Part shown: piece by piece, positions 7,463 to 15,989 of the stretch
How positions within the stretch are numbered: the first letter of the stretch is position 1
How the letters are laid out: each line of letters begins with the position of its first letter
Origin: an uncultured Eubacteriales bacterium
Lineage (GTDB): Bacteria > Bacillota > Clostridia > Oscillospirales > Acutalibacteraceae
Assembly (NCBI GenBank): GCA_934525065.1
Contig: CAKSYX010000007.1
Coordinates: 6,020-70,019 of the forward strand
Length of the DNA: 64,000 nucleotides
Reading direction: 5' to 3'
Position numbers and translations under genes: made by a program
Notes under the pieces: generated by a model
What the model saw: the letters and a program-made list of their open reading frames with translations, nothing else
Database searches by the model: none
What the model was told of the DNA's origin: nothing

Positions 7463-8122
7463 TTATTCTGCAGGTTCCGGGATATCGGTTTCAACGCCCT
7501 TTTGCCTGAGCTCGGCCTTTTTGATTACCCACTCATTAAGCGGATAAAGCTTGAACTTACGTCCGCCGTTCTCTTGAGAAACAGCAAAAGGTCTGAGCCT
7601 GACAACGCCCATGATATAATTTTCATCAATGAAGCCGATTTTATCGCTGCGGCTGTCCGTTGAGCCTTGACGGTTGTCTCCCATTACAAAAACGTGACCT
7701 TCGGGAACCGTTACCGGAAACTCAACGGTATCGCTGTTAAGAGTGAGGTTATTGATATACGGCTCATCAAGAACAACGCCGTCAACGCTCACTTCTCCGG
7801 TTGAAAAATCAATGTCAACCGTCTGGTTTTCCGTTGCAATGATGCGCTTAACAATCGGTTCATCAAACCAGTTCGGCTGAGTGATAATTACAACTTGACC
7901 GTACTGAGGCTTCATATCAAAGGCTGAAACCATAAGCCAGTCGCCGTCATGGAGAGTGTTGACCATTGAGGAGCCCGAAACACCGACCACACGGAAAAAG
8001 AAAGTGAAAATGACCATAATTGTCACAACCGCCGAAGCAAGAACAGAAACAAGGTCATAGAGATTGATAATTGATTTTTCGCAAGCAGTGAGATCCTTTT
8101 TGTCTTTTTGGTCGAGATCCAT
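7463..8122 (-). CDS. lepB: Signal peptidase I
   Basis: 219 residues from the ATG at 8122 (an in-frame GTG at 8131 lies only two bases from the AGGAAAGG site). One transmembrane helix (about residues 20-46) is followed by the catalytic serine box VVGVSGSSMVNTL (Ser52) and the general-base lysine in PIVKRIIA (Lys92), then box E, VMGDNRQGSTDSR. It cleaves signal peptides of Sec-exported proteins at the outer membrane face. It lies between rplS and rbgA, the standard Firmicutes arrangement, and likely processes the secreted Ig-repeat protein encoded at 48.8-52.2 kb, among others. Confidence 0.95.
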   Translation of the reverse strand: MDLDQKDKKDLTACEKSIINLYDLVSVLASAVVTIMVIFTFFFRVVGVSGSSMVNTLHDGDWLMVSAFDMKPQYGQVVIITQPNWFDEPIVKRIIATENQTVDIDFSTGEVSVDGVVLDEPYINNLTLNSDTVEFPVTVPEGHVFVMGDNRQGSTDSRSDKIGFIDENYIMGVVRLRPFAVSQENGGRKFKLYPLNEWVIKKAELRQKGVETDIPEPAE

Positions 8123-8224
8123 AAATACCACAGCCTTTCCTGCAACAATGTATCAATGAAAAAATCAGGCTGCGCCTTACAACAGCCGAGCAAGGCGCCG
8201 AATATTCCACCCGTTTCATGATTT

Positions 8225-8265
8225 TCAAAGAGAAAAGGAGAGAAAGCCCGAAAGCCTCTCCCCTT
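8225..8265 (-). terminator. Hairpin after rplS
   Basis: On the minus strand AAGGGGAGAG pairs with a CTCTCC-type arm across a GGCTTTCGGGC centre (plus 8235-8264), followed by TTTTCTCTTTG. It may terminate part of rplS transcription before lepB. Confidence 0.5.
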
Positions 8266-8281
8266 CCTTGAACGCTTTTTA

Positions 8282-8626
8282 TCAGCCGAGCTTTTCCTTA
8301 ACCTTAGCAGCCTTACCGACTCTGTCGCGAAGGTAATAGAGCTTGCTTCTGCGAACTTTACCGTTTCTGATTACGTCAACGGCAACAACATTCGGTGAGT
8401 GAACGGGGAAAACTCTTTCAACACCAACGCCGTAGGAAACGCGGCGAACGGTGAAGGTTGAAGAAATTCCGCTGCCTCTCTTGGCAATAACGGTTCCTTC
8501 GAACATCTGGATTCTTTCTCTTTCGCCTTCACGGATCTTAACGTGAACACGAACGGTTGAACCGATGTTAATTACGGGTACTTCAGCCTTCAGGCTTGAG
8601 TCCGAGATAAGTTTGAGTGCGTCCAT
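8282..8626 (-). CDS. rplS: 50S ribosomal protein L19
   Basis: 114 residues, the usual length, with AGGAGG eight bases before the ATG. Typical L19 segments are visible: VRVHVKIREGERERIQMFEG, VIAKRGSGISSTFTVRR, VGVERVFPVHSPNV and RSKLYYLRDRVGKAAKVKE. It sits at the interface of the two subunits near the A-site side. It has its own promoter and a leader of about 120 nt; lepB and rbgA follow. Confidence 0.98.
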   Translation of the reverse strand: MDALKLISDSSLKAEVPVINIGSTVRVHVKIREGERERIQMFEGTVIAKRGSGISSTFTVRRVSYGVGVERVFPVHSPNVVAVDVIRNGKVRRSKLYYLRDRVGKAAKVKEKLG

Positions 8627-8783
8627 TGGTTTTTCCTCCTAAATTCTGCCACGTTCATGCCCTGAAAAGGACAGAGGACCGCTTTTAAAATTACAGACTG
8701 AATTCAGCCGGCATCAAACCGCGCCGCAACGCGACACAATACAAATGCTTTGGTATTTTATCACATCTTACAAATTATTGCAA
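8627..8783 (-). promoter_or_regulatory. rplS promoter and structured leader
   Basis: TTGCAA (8778-8783) and minus-strand TAAAAT (plus 8755-8760) are 17 bp apart. The leader down to 8627 holds two short GC-rich hairpins (TCGCG/CGCGG around plus 8720-8740 and TGTCC/GGGCA around 8667-8682). Firmicutes rplS genes often carry an L19 autoregulatory leader; I cannot confirm its consensus here. Confidence 0.5.
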
Positions 8784-8802
8784 GTCTTTTTCTATAATTT
8801 TC

Positions 8803-9468
8803 TCAAGAAAAATCGTTCATTTCTTCGTCATAGAGACGTTTTCTTCCGATAACACAGTAATCATCGCCGTCAAGTCCCTCAAGAATCTTATCAGCAAGAA
8901 GCGCCGGATTGATATTTGTTGTGCTTCCCGCCGGAAGAATGAGCGAAAGTACGGGAACACCGCCTTTGACCGCGATTTCATAGGACTTAACATGGGGCAG
9001 AAGGTCGATGTCTTTATAAACCTTTTTGTGTCCCTTTTTGCCGAGCTTCTGAACGACAAGGCTTTCCCCGGAAAGCAGAGTGCGGATTCTTTCTTCAATT
9101 TCCGAAGCGTTTTCAGAAACATAAAAGACCATCTGAAACCTTGCAAAAGATATAAATTTCGGGTCAAGAACCGGGTCTGTCACGCCCGTCACGGTCACGC
9201 CTGCCGGCATTGAAGAAGAGAGAGCCGTCCTCACCTCTTCGTTGGTGATATCGCCCTCAACGCGGATATCCATGGCATCGTTTTCGCTTTCCATTCCGAG
9301 CGAAAGCGGCAGAACAAAGGTCATATACGGGTGAGGATTAAAGCCCTCGGTATACCAAAGAGGGATTTTTGAACGGCGGATGACTCTTGTCATTGTCCGC
9401 ATGAGGTCAAGGTGCGAAATGAAACGCACGTCTCCTTTTTTTTCAAACCATACTCGAACGCATCGCAT
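8803..9468 (-). CDS. TIGR03936 family radical SAM-associated protein (DUF2344)
   Basis: 221 residues. I use ATG 9468 (GGAGG at 8 bases); a GTG lies just upstream at 9471. The start CVRVWFEKKGDVRFISHLDLMRTMTRVIRRS and IPLWYTEGFNPHPYMTF are the DUF2344 signature. It overlaps the 3' end of the radical SAM gene by 26 bp, so the two are translationally coupled, as in many clostridia; in some species they are fused. Molecular function is unknown, although the association with ribosomal protein genes in many genomes suggests RNA or ribosome modification. Confidence 0.92.
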   Translation of the reverse strand: MRCVRVWFEKKGDVRFISHLDLMRTMTRVIRRSKIPLWYTEGFNPHPYMTFVLPLSLGMESENDAMDIRVEGDITNEEVRTALSSSMPAGVTVTGVTDPVLDPKFISFARFQMVFYVSENASEIEERIRTLLSGESLVVQKLGKKGHKKVYKDIDLLPHVKSYEIAVKGGVPVLSLILPAGSTTNINPALLADKILEGLDGDDYCVIGRKRLYDEEMNDFS

Positions 9469-11299
9469 CACATTTTCCTCCGTTCAGTTTGCTTGCCCCG
9501 CAGCCTGCGCACTTTATGCGGCAATGCGCAGTTGTTTCGCTCGCATGGGCTTTTTTGTTTTCCTTCAGCAAAAACTCTTTGCGTATGCCATAGTCAAGGT
9601 GATCCCACGGAAGAATTTCGTCAAAGCTGCGCCTTCTTGAGGTATAAAACAGCGGATCGACACCGCACTTTTCAAAAGCTTCCATCCATGTGTCAAATTT
9701 GAAGCTGTCATCCCAGCCGTCAAACTTGCAGCCGTGCTCCCACGCATAAAGAAGCACCTTTGAGAGCCGCCTGTCTCCGCGGGCAAAAACACCCTCAAGA
9801 AAGCTGATGTCAACCTTATGATAGCTGACGCTCACCTTCCTCGTCTTTACGCAGGAGAGAAGATGCGCCTGCTTTTCAAGCAGCATTTCACGCGTGTCCT
9901 GCGGCTCCCACTGGAAGGGTGTAAAGGGCTTTGGAACGAATGACGCAACGCTGATTGAAACCTGAACGCCTTTTCCCTTCGGCTTGTTCGGATTCCTGTA
10001 AAACTCATCGACAACCTTTTGAGCAAGGTCGGCAATTCCGGCAACGTCATCCATTGTTTCAGTCGGCAGACCGAGCATAAAATAAAGCTTGACCGCCGTC
10101 CAGCCACCCTCAAACGCAAGGCGCGAGGTGCGCATAACCTCTTCTTCGGTAACATTCTTGTTGATTGCATCGCGAAGCCGCTGTGTTCCTGCCTCCGGCG
10201 CAAAGGTAAGACCGCTGCGCCTGACCTTGTTGAGTTTTTCCATAAGCTCGTCCGAGAAATTATCAACACGAAGCGACGGAAGCGCAATGTTGATTTTTTC
10301 GGGTATCGTCCAGGAAAGAAGCCGGTCGAGCAGTTCTTCAAGGTGAGTATAGTCACTGGTGCTCAGCGAGGAAAGAGAGATTTCGTCATAACCGGTCACG
10401 TCGCAAAGGCCGCGGCACTGGAGGTCGATCGTTTCAGGCGTTTTCTCCCTGATAGGACGGTAGATGAATCCTGCCTGACAGAAGCGGCAGCCGCGAATAC
10501 AGCCACGCAGAATTTCATGGACAACTCTGTCGTGAACGACTTCAATATAAGGAACAACAAATTTATCGGGGTATCTGACATGGTCAAGGTCGGAAACAAT
10601 CTGCTTTGTGACCTTTGCCGGGGCACCGTCTCTCGGAATAACAGCCTTTATTGTGCCATTCTCACCGTATTCGATATCGTAAAGCGACGGAACATAAAAG
10701 CCGTCAAGCTTGGCAACACGGCGCAAAAACTCCTCTTTGCTGCTGCCGTTCTTTTTGCACTCGATGAGAAGGTCAAAAAACGGCTCATACATTTCTTCAC
10801 CTTCGCCGAGCGAAAAAACGTCAAAAAATTCAGCCATCGGCTCCGGATTACAGGCACAGGGTCCGCCGCCGACAATAATCGGCGTAAGGCTGTGCCTGTC
10901 CGCCGCTCTCACCGGAAGACCGGCAAGGTCAAGCATATTAAGAACGTTTGAAAAAGAAAGCTCATACATAAGCGTAAAGCCGATGAGGTCAAAGTTCTTG
11001 ATCGGGTCGCCGCTTTCAAGAGCGTAAAGCGAAACGCCGTGTGTGCGCATCTGCTCTTCCATGTCATGCCACGGAGCAAAAACACGCTCACACCAAATGT
11101 CCTCGCGGTCATTCGCGATTGAATAGAGAATCTTCATTCCGAGGTGCGACATTCCGATCTCATAGGTGTCGGGAAAGCAGAACGCATATCGCATGTCTAC
11201 CTTTTCTTTATCCTTGATGATACTGTTCAGCTCTCCGCCGATATATCGGCCGGGCTTTTGAACGTGGGCAAGGAGCTTTTCAACTTCTTTTTTTACCAT
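9443..11299 (-). CDS. TIGR03960 family B12-binding-domain radical SAM protein
   Basis: 618 residues with a GGAG site ten bases before the ATG. An N-terminal cobalamin-binding-like domain (about 30-200) is followed by the radical SAM core with the iron-sulfur motif RGCIRGCRFCQAG (CxxxCxxC, about residue 267), then EISLSSLSTSDY and FAPEAGTQRLRD. The C-terminal tail has extra cysteines (CRIKCAGCG), a second possible metal site. Substrate unknown. It lies directly after the SpoIVFB-like gene and overlaps the DUF2344 gene, the classic clostridial order that continues to rplU/rpmA elsewhere; those genes are not next here. Confidence 0.93.
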   Translation of the reverse strand: MVKKEVEKLLAHVQKPGRYIGGELNSIIKDKEKVDMRYAFCFPDTYEIGMSHLGMKILYSIANDREDIWCERVFAPWHDMEEQMRTHGVSLYALESGDPIKNFDLIGFTLMYELSFSNVLNMLDLAGLPVRAADRHSLTPIIVGGGPCACNPEPMAEFFDVFSLGEGEEMYEPFFDLLIECKKNGSSKEEFLRRVAKLDGFYVPSLYDIEYGENGTIKAVIPRDGAPAKVTKQIVSDLDHVRYPDKFVVPYIEVVHDRVVHEILRGCIRGCRFCQAGFIYRPIREKTPETIDLQCRGLCDVTGYDEISLSSLSTSDYTHLEELLDRLLSWTIPEKINIALPSLRVDNFSDELMEKLNKVRRSGLTFAPEAGTQRLRDAINKNVTEEEVMRTSRLAFEGGWTAVKLYFMLGLPTETMDDVAGIADLAQKVVDEFYRNPNKPKGKGVQVSISVASFVPKPFTPFQWEPQDTREMLLEKQAHLLSCVKTRKVSVSYHKVDISFLEGVFARGDRRLSKVLLYAWEHGCKFDGWDDSFKFDTWMEAFEKCGVDPLFYTSRRRSFDEILPWDHLDYGIRKEFLLKENKKAHASETTAHCRIKCAGCGASKLNGGKCDAMRSSMV

Positions 11300-11332
11300 T
11301 TGGCACTCTCCGTTTCTTGAGTCGGGTTCAGC

Positions 11333-11932
11333 TTAGGCTGAACCCAGCCTGAGATATATCAAATATAAACACACGGCAAGCAAACTTATGTTGAAGCCGA
11401 TGAATACAAAATATAATACACAAAATATGCAGAACAAGGCCACAGCAATACCCGAAGCCGCCGAAAGGACGTTTTCTGTTCTTTCTTCGTCAAATTTTTC
11501 CATCAGAAGGCAATAAAGAGCGTTCCACATATCAAGCTTATCCGCAGGGATAAGATTAAGAAGTGCAAGGAAAAGATTGACGAAAAAGACCACCGCCGCC
11601 TCGCGGCTCTTCAAAATGAAGTAGACTGCGCCTGACACAGCACAAAGAAAAAAATTGACAAAAACGCCGCCGAGCGCAATAAGTGCTGCTTTTTTATACG
11701 GCAGAAGAGCCTCGCCCTCGCGGTCGATGCGGACACCGAAGGCCGAAAGCGTAATCGCACTGACCTTCTGAGAAAAAATGAGCATGAAAAAAAGATGTCC
11801 GCCCTCATGAAGCATTGAGGAGAAAAAGCAAATAAGCGCCGTTTTTCCATCTGAAAGCAAAAGCATCAGCGCAAAGCAGGCGAAAAACGAAAAGCAAAGC
11901 CTTATATCGGTATTTTTAAGGCGTATCGTCAT
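11333..11932 (-). CDS. M50 family metalloprotease, SpoIVFB-like
   Basis: 199 residues, five or so transmembrane helices. The zinc site is HEGGH (residues 42-46) in the second helix, with the third ligand in NLIPADKLD (Asp134), as in site-2 proteases. It overlaps the upstream M23 gene by the ATGA quartet, the same coupling as spoIVFA-spoIVFB in Bacillus. SpoIVFB cleaves pro-SigK, and a SigK with a pro-sequence is encoded at 4.2-4.9 kb. It is shorter than Bacillus SpoIVFB (288 residues) and lacks the C-terminal CBS domain, so ATP sensing through CBS is not expected. Assignment as the pro-SigK protease is inference from context. Confidence 0.85.
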   Translation of the reverse strand: MTIRLKNTDIRLCFSFFACFALMLLLSDGKTALICFFSSMLHEGGHLFFMLIFSQKVSAITLSAFGVRIDREGEALLPYKKAALIALGGVFVNFFLCAVSGAVYFILKSREAAVVFFVNLFLALLNLIPADKLDMWNALYCLLMEKFDEERTENVLSAASGIAVALFCIFCVLYFVFIGFNISLLAVCLYLIYLRLGSA

Positions 11933-12849
11933 TTAATATTTGCGAGTACCGGCAGAGGGTCGAGCCTTTCGCCGTTTTTGTGAAACTCAAAATGAAGGTG
12001 CGGCCCGGTTGACCAGCCCGTACTGCCGACAAGAGCAATCGTTTCGCCCTGACGGATTGACGCGCCCTGCTCGGCGAGGACGGCACTGCAATGGCAATAA
12101 AGCGTTTCAACGCCGTTTTCATGCGTGAGATAAATGTACTTTCCGCTTCTTGAATCCTCGCCGACCTTTCGAACAACACCGGAATAAGCTGCTTTAATTT
12201 TTGTGCCCTGCGCGGCGGCAATGTCCAGTCCCGTGTGAAACGAATCGACGCCGGTGATGGGATTTGTGCGCGCGCCGAAGTATGAAGTATACGGACCGCT
12301 GACGGGCATGATTATCTGCTGAGAGGTCTTTTGGGACGCAGTCATCTTTACCTTTGATGCCGTTACGCTTTTTGAAAAATCACTCTTTTTCGTAAGGCTC
12401 AAATTGATTTTCTTGGTTGAGGATTCTTTTTCGGATGTTTTTTCTTCTGCCTTGAGAGATGTTGTTTCATCTTCTTTTTCTTTCGGCTTCGCGGTCGTTG
12501 ATTCCTCGGCGGCAGTTGAAGATTCGGTTTGCTTTTCAGTTTGCTGTGTGGTCTGCTCTTCGTTTTCAAACGCTTTGAAAACAGAAAGGTTCGCCGGAGA
12601 CGAGAAGTAATCCCTTATACTGCTCCACGTTTTTTTAACGTCCTCTTTTTCGTATGAGACGCTCATCAGAAGAGCAAAGTCATCTCTGAGGTTTTGCGCG
12701 GCTGTTCCCGTGCCCTTTGAAACAAAAAGCACGGTCAGAACAATTATGACGGCAAAAACCGACTGACAAAGGCCAACGGCAAAAAGTCCGTCGTCTTTCT
12801 TTTCGTCAGGGTTCTTTTTTCTTCTTTCGGTTCTGATGTTTTCTTCCAT
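11929..12849 (-). CDS. M23 family peptidase, SpoIVFA-like
   Basis: 306 residues from ATG 12849 (GGGAG ten bases upstream; an in-frame GTG at 12858 is nearly on top of it). A charged N-terminus precedes one transmembrane helix (about 23-45), then a long Glu/Thr/Ser-rich linker, then a LytM domain with FHTGLD (His205, Asp209) and PHLHFEF (His284-His286), so the zinc ligands appear intact. In Bacillus, SpoIVFA has a degenerate LytM domain and regulates SpoIVFB in the outer forespore membrane; here the domain could still be an active endopeptidase, like SpoIIQ/SpoIVB-era relatives. Coupled to the M50 gene by ATGA. Confidence 0.87.
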   Translation of the reverse strand: MEENIRTERRKKNPDEKKDDGLFAVGLCQSVFAVIIVLTVLFVSKGTGTAAQNLRDDFALLMSVSYEKEDVKKTWSSIRDYFSSPANLSVFKAFENEEQTTQQTEKQTESSTAAEESTTAKPKEKEDETTSLKAEEKTSEKESSTKKINLSLTKKSDFSKSVTASKVKMTASQKTSQQIIMPVSGPYTSYFGARTNPITGVDSFHTGLDIAAAQGTKIKAAYSGVVRKVGEDSRSGKYIYLTHENGVETLYCHCSAVLAEQGASIRQGETIALVGSTGWSTGPHLHFEFHKNGERLDPLPVLANIK

Positions 12850-12918
12850 AGTTTCCACACTCCCCCGGACAAAGTTCGTTGGTAATAACTATGAAAAGAA
12901 AACGTGAAAAATGCTTTT

Positions 12919-14286
12919 TCAGCCGACCATGATTCTGCCTTCAGGCACAATTACAGCTTCGTCAGTGTCCTTTCCGGAATTGAGCGCAATCACAAAACAC
13001 ATCGGGCCGATCCTTCCGACGTACATCGAGAAGATAAGTGCCCAAAGACCGACAGGTCCGGCCTTTGAAGTTATTCCTGCGGTAAGTCCGCAGGTTGAAA
13101 AGCCGGAAACGGCTTCAAAAAACAAATCTGTTCCGTTGGCCGAAGGAACGTTCCACGAAAGGACACAGGTGACAACAAAAACAACAAGAAGCGAAAGAAA
13201 GGCAATCGCAAGCGATTTTGCAACAACGGTATGTCTGACGCGCTTTTTAAGAACAATTGTGTCATTTCGGCTTCTGATTACGGAAACGACAGACATCACC
13301 AAAACGGCAAAGGTAGTCACCTTGATTCCGCCGCCGGTCGAGCCGCTGCCAGCACCGATAAACATAAGAAGCATCATGATGATTTTTGTCACGTCGCGAA
13401 GCGAAGCAATATCAAGCGAAGCAAAGCCGGCCGTCCTCGCCGTTACCGACTGAAAAAGCGCAGCCGTAAATTTCTCTCCTAACGAAAGAGAGCCGAGTGT
13501 TGCGGTGTTTTTATATTCAAAAGCAAAAACACAGGCGAAGCCGACCGCAATGAGGATTGCGGTGGTTATAAGCACGGTTTTTGTGTGAAGACTGATTCTA
13601 TGGTTCTTGCGGAAGGTCAGAAGGTCATAAAAGACAAAAAAGCCGATTCCGCCGAGAACTATCATTGCCATTACTACACCCATCACAAAGAAGTCTCCGT
13701 TGTATCCGGTAAGAGAGCCGAACTCATTTTCAAAGCCGAACAAATCAAATCCGGCGTTGCAATAAGCGGAAACAGCAGTGAAAACCGAAATCCAAATTCC
13801 TTTCGGGCCGAAGCGCGGAACAAAGCGAAGGCAAAGCAACGCGCTTCCGGAAATCTGGCAGACAAGAGCACAGCCGATTATTGTTTTGACAAGCGGCTTG
13901 ACCTGAGAAAGCGTGTCAAGATTTGTATATTCCTGAGCAAGGCGGACACTGCGAAGCGCCGAGCGTTTTTTGAAGAAAAAAATGAAAAATGAGGCGAAGG
14001 TCACCATACTGATTCCGCCGATTTCAATGAGAACAAGCAAAACAGCCTGCCCCCAGCGAGAAAGAGAAACGGCGGGATCAATAAGTGTCAGGCCCGTTAC
14101 GCAGACACTTGAAGTCGCGGTGAAAACAGCCTTCATGAAGGGCAGACCCCTCCCGTCGCGCGTCATGCAAGGCAGCATCAGAAGAACCGTGCCGGCGGCA
14201 ATCACCGCAAGAACGCTCAACGCAATTATTCGTGTCGGGTGAATCGGACGGTTGCTTTTCCTTTGTTTTTCCTCGTTCAAAGCCAT
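12919..14286 (-). CDS. TrkH/KtrB family potassium uptake channel subunit
   Basis: 455 residues from ATG 14286; the frame reaches a TTG at 14319 but that lies within the -10 box of the promoter, so it is not the start. Four M1-P-M2 repeats are visible, with selectivity-filter-like segments TSSVCVTGLT, VSAYCNAGFD, VTARTAGFAS and VSGFSTCGLTAG. The gate helix GAGSGSTGGGIKVTT is present. It imports K+ (often with Na+ coupling) and needs a TrkA/KtrA partner; no trkA is adjacent, so it probably shares the TrkA encoded at 21.8-23.1 kb. Confidence 0.93.
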   Translation of the reverse strand: MALNEEKQRKSNRPIHPTRIIALSVLAVIAAGTVLLMLPCMTRDGRGLPFMKAVFTATSSVCVTGLTLIDPAVSLSRWGQAVLLVLIEIGGISMVTFASFFIFFFKKRSALRSVRLAQEYTNLDTLSQVKPLVKTIIGCALVCQISGSALLCLRFVPRFGPKGIWISVFTAVSAYCNAGFDLFGFENEFGSLTGYNGDFFVMGVVMAMIVLGGIGFFVFYDLLTFRKNHRISLHTKTVLITTAILIAVGFACVFAFEYKNTATLGSLSLGEKFTAALFQSVTARTAGFASLDIASLRDVTKIIMMLLMFIGAGSGSTGGGIKVTTFAVLVMSVVSVIRSRNDTIVLKKRVRHTVVAKSLAIAFLSLLVVFVVTCVLSWNVPSANGTDLFFEAVSGFSTCGLTAGITSKAGPVGLWALIFSMYVGRIGPMCFVIALNSGKDTDEAVIVPEGRIMVG

Positions 14287-14318
14287 TCGCCTCGCTTTCG
14301 GATTTGTTTTTCCGGTCA

Positions 14319-14346
14319 ATTATACCACATCCGGCGTATAAGTCAA
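14319..14346 (-). promoter_or_regulatory. Promoter of the orphan trkH
   Basis: TTGACT (plus 14341-14346) and TATAAT (plus 14319-14324) on the minus strand with a 16-bp spacer. It decides the start codon: translation must begin downstream at ATG 14286. Confidence 0.75.
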
Positions 14347-14365
14347 AGTTTTTTTCGGCCAGCGG

Positions 14366-14395
14366 TTGACTGACAGCGGAAAATAATGCTATAAT
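14366..14395 (+). promoter_or_regulatory. Promoter of the DUF5058 operon
   Basis: TTGACT (14366-14371) and TATAAT (14390-14395) with an 18-bp spacer, reading away from the divergent trkH promoter 20 bp to the left. Confidence 0.75.
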
Positions 14396-14459
14396 TTCCG
14401 CAACAAGCGGTGTTTGATGAAAAAGCTTGTCGGCGCCGCAGACTGAAAGGAGAAAAAAG

Positions 14460-15263
14460 ATGTTTCAGGACTTCAAGTCCGACGGCTTCATGTTTATGCT
14501 CGCTGTCGGCATCGTCGTCTTTGTTATCGCCCAGTCCCTGTTCTTCATGATCCGCGCGATCAAAAGAGGAAAGGAGCTCGGAATTACAAAAGACCAAATC
14601 AAAAACACAATTACCTCAAGCTCGGTGTTTTCAATTGCACCGGCTGTCAGCATCGCTATCACCGTTCTGGTGCTCTCGGTTGCGCTCGGCTATGTTCTTC
14701 CCTGGATAAGGCTTTCCGTTATCGGTGCCATCCAGTATGAGGTTCCGGCCGCAGAAGCCGCAATTGAGGCCGCCGGTATTGCAGGAGGAATCGGCCGCCC
14801 GATTGAAGACCCGAAGGTATTCACCGCAGTCGCCTGGGTTATGACTCTCGGCTGTTTGCTCCCCCTCTTCCTGATTCCCTTTGTCCTTAAAAAGGTTCAG
14901 AAGAGCGTTACCGGTGCCGTCAACAAAAACGCAAAGTGGGCAGACCTTATGTCGGCCGCCGCCTTCATCGGACTTATTGCCGCGTTCCTTTCAAGAGGTA
15001 TTGCAGGCATCGGAGAAGTCACCGTCAACGAGGCCGGAGAAAAGGTCAACGCTGTCATCGGCGACGGCGCAGGTGTGCTTTCAATCACGGCGATCATTTC
15101 TTCAATCGTTTTTATGCTTATTCTCTCGTTCATCAACAAAAAGCTCAAGGCGAAGTGGCTCGAAGCACTTGCAATGCCTTTGAGCATGATTCTCGCACTC
15201 GGCGTGGTTGTTCTTATTTCAACGTTTGCACCGGACTTCGCGGCGATTGAATGGAGGTATTGA
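14460..15263 (+). CDS. DUF5058 family membrane protein
   Basis: 267 residues from ATG 14460 (AAAGGAG seven bases upstream). About six to seven hydrophobic helices; recognisable segments are FSIAPAVSIAITVLVLSVALG, LPWIRLSVIGAIQYEVPAAE and WVMTLGCLLPLFLIPFVLKK. The small-residue-rich helices and short loops look like a transporter or channel subunit, not an enzyme. The next gene, whose ribosome site lies inside this gene's last codons, encodes another membrane protein with five or six helices, and an M20 peptidase follows. I infer a two-component importer feeding a peptidase or amidohydrolase; no direct evidence. Confidence 0.8.
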   Translation: MFQDFKSDGFMFMLAVGIVVFVIAQSLFFMIRAIKRGKELGITKDQIKNTITSSSVFSIAPAVSIAITVLVLSVALGYVLPWIRLSVIGAIQYEVPAAEAAIEAAGIAGGIGRPIEDPKVFTAVAWVMTLGCLLPLFLIPFVLKKVQKSVTGAVNKNAKWADLMSAAAFIGLIAAFLSRGIAGIGEVTVNEAGEKVNAVIGDGAGVLSITAIISSIVFMLILSFINKKLKAKWLEALAMPLSMILALGVVVLISTFAPDFAAIEWRY

Positions 15264-15265
15264 TC

Positions 15266-15928
15266 ATGAAAAAAAGAAATTATATGGACTCCGTTCATTT
15301 TTACGGCAGAATCTGGTGCGTTGCCGCGATTCTCGTTCTTGTCGCCGTTCCCGTTCTTATGTGCATTCACCTCAGGGCATGGCCTGACTGGGGCGTAGTC
15401 GGAAAAGGCTTTGCCTCGGTTGCCGTTCTGTTCTATCCCACGGGTATAATCGAGGTCATTGCTTACGCTCCCCTGCTCGGCGCAGGCGGAACCTACCTTT
15501 CCTTCCTCACCGGAAACATTGCAAACCTCAAGCTTCCCTGTGCTCTCAGCTCGATGGAGAGTGCAAAGGTACGCGCAAACTCGGAAGAGGGCGAAATTAT
15601 TTCGACAATTTCAATCGCCGCTTCGGCAATCGTTACAACACTCGTTGTTGCGCTGTTCGTTCTGATTTTCGCCGTCAACCCGAATTTTACAAAGGTCATG
15701 AGCGAAGGTGCTCTTGCTCCGGCGTTCAAGCAGGTTACATACACTATTTTCGGCGCACTTGCCGCAACATATTTCATCAAGCATTGGAAGATTTCAATCT
15801 TCCCCATTGCGGTGCTTTCAATTCTCCTCGCCTTCTTCGGTACTATCCAAATCGGTGTTCTCATCTTTGCCGGCGTTGCAATTTCAATGCTCGGCGCCCA
15901 CATTATGTATAAGCTCAAATGGGTATAA
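15266..15928 (+). CDS. Polytopic membrane protein, partner of DUF5058
   Basis: 220 residues from ATG 15266; GGAGG inside the end of the previous gene sits eight bases upstream, and the stop of DUF5058 is only 2 bp before the ATG. Six hydrophobic stretches (about 15-37, 53-75, 110-135, 150-168, 172-190, 193-212). I do not recognise a named family beyond its pairing with DUF5058. The motif GTYLSFLTGNIANLKLPCAL resembles re-entrant loops of transporters. Likely forms a complex with the preceding protein. Confidence 0.75.
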   Translation: MKKRNYMDSVHFYGRIWCVAAILVLVAVPVLMCIHLRAWPDWGVVGKGFASVAVLFYPTGIIEVIAYAPLLGAGGTYLSFLTGNIANLKLPCALSSMESAKVRANSEEGEIISTISIAASAIVTTLVVALFVLIFAVNPNFTKVMSEGALAPAFKQVTYTIFGALAATYFIKHWKISIFPIAVLSILLAFFGTIQIGVLIFAGVAISMLGAHIMYKLKWV

Positions 15929-15933
15929 GCCCC

Positions 15934-15972
15934 AAAATGTGCCGCCGATTGTTTTAACCGGCGGCACATTTT
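15934..15972 (+). terminator. 14-bp hairpin between membrane gene and M20 peptidase gene
   Basis: AAAATGTGCCGCCG (15934-15947) pairs perfectly with 15959-15972 around an 11-base loop. The lower stem ends in four T but no further T-run follows, and the M20 ribosome site starts 6 bp later. It may reduce read-through into the peptidase gene or stabilise the upstream message. Confidence 0.6.
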
Positions 15973-15989
15973 AAACGGAGGTCGTATAA

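Noticed and set aside
10019..10951. 310-codon open frame on the plus strand
   Set aside because: Lies wholly antisense to the radical SAM gene, has no ribosome site, and its protein is Lys/Arg/Asn-rich without any family motif.
14286..14319. TTG start for the orphan TrkH
   Set aside because: The codon overlaps the -10 box of the promoter, so it would not be transcribed.
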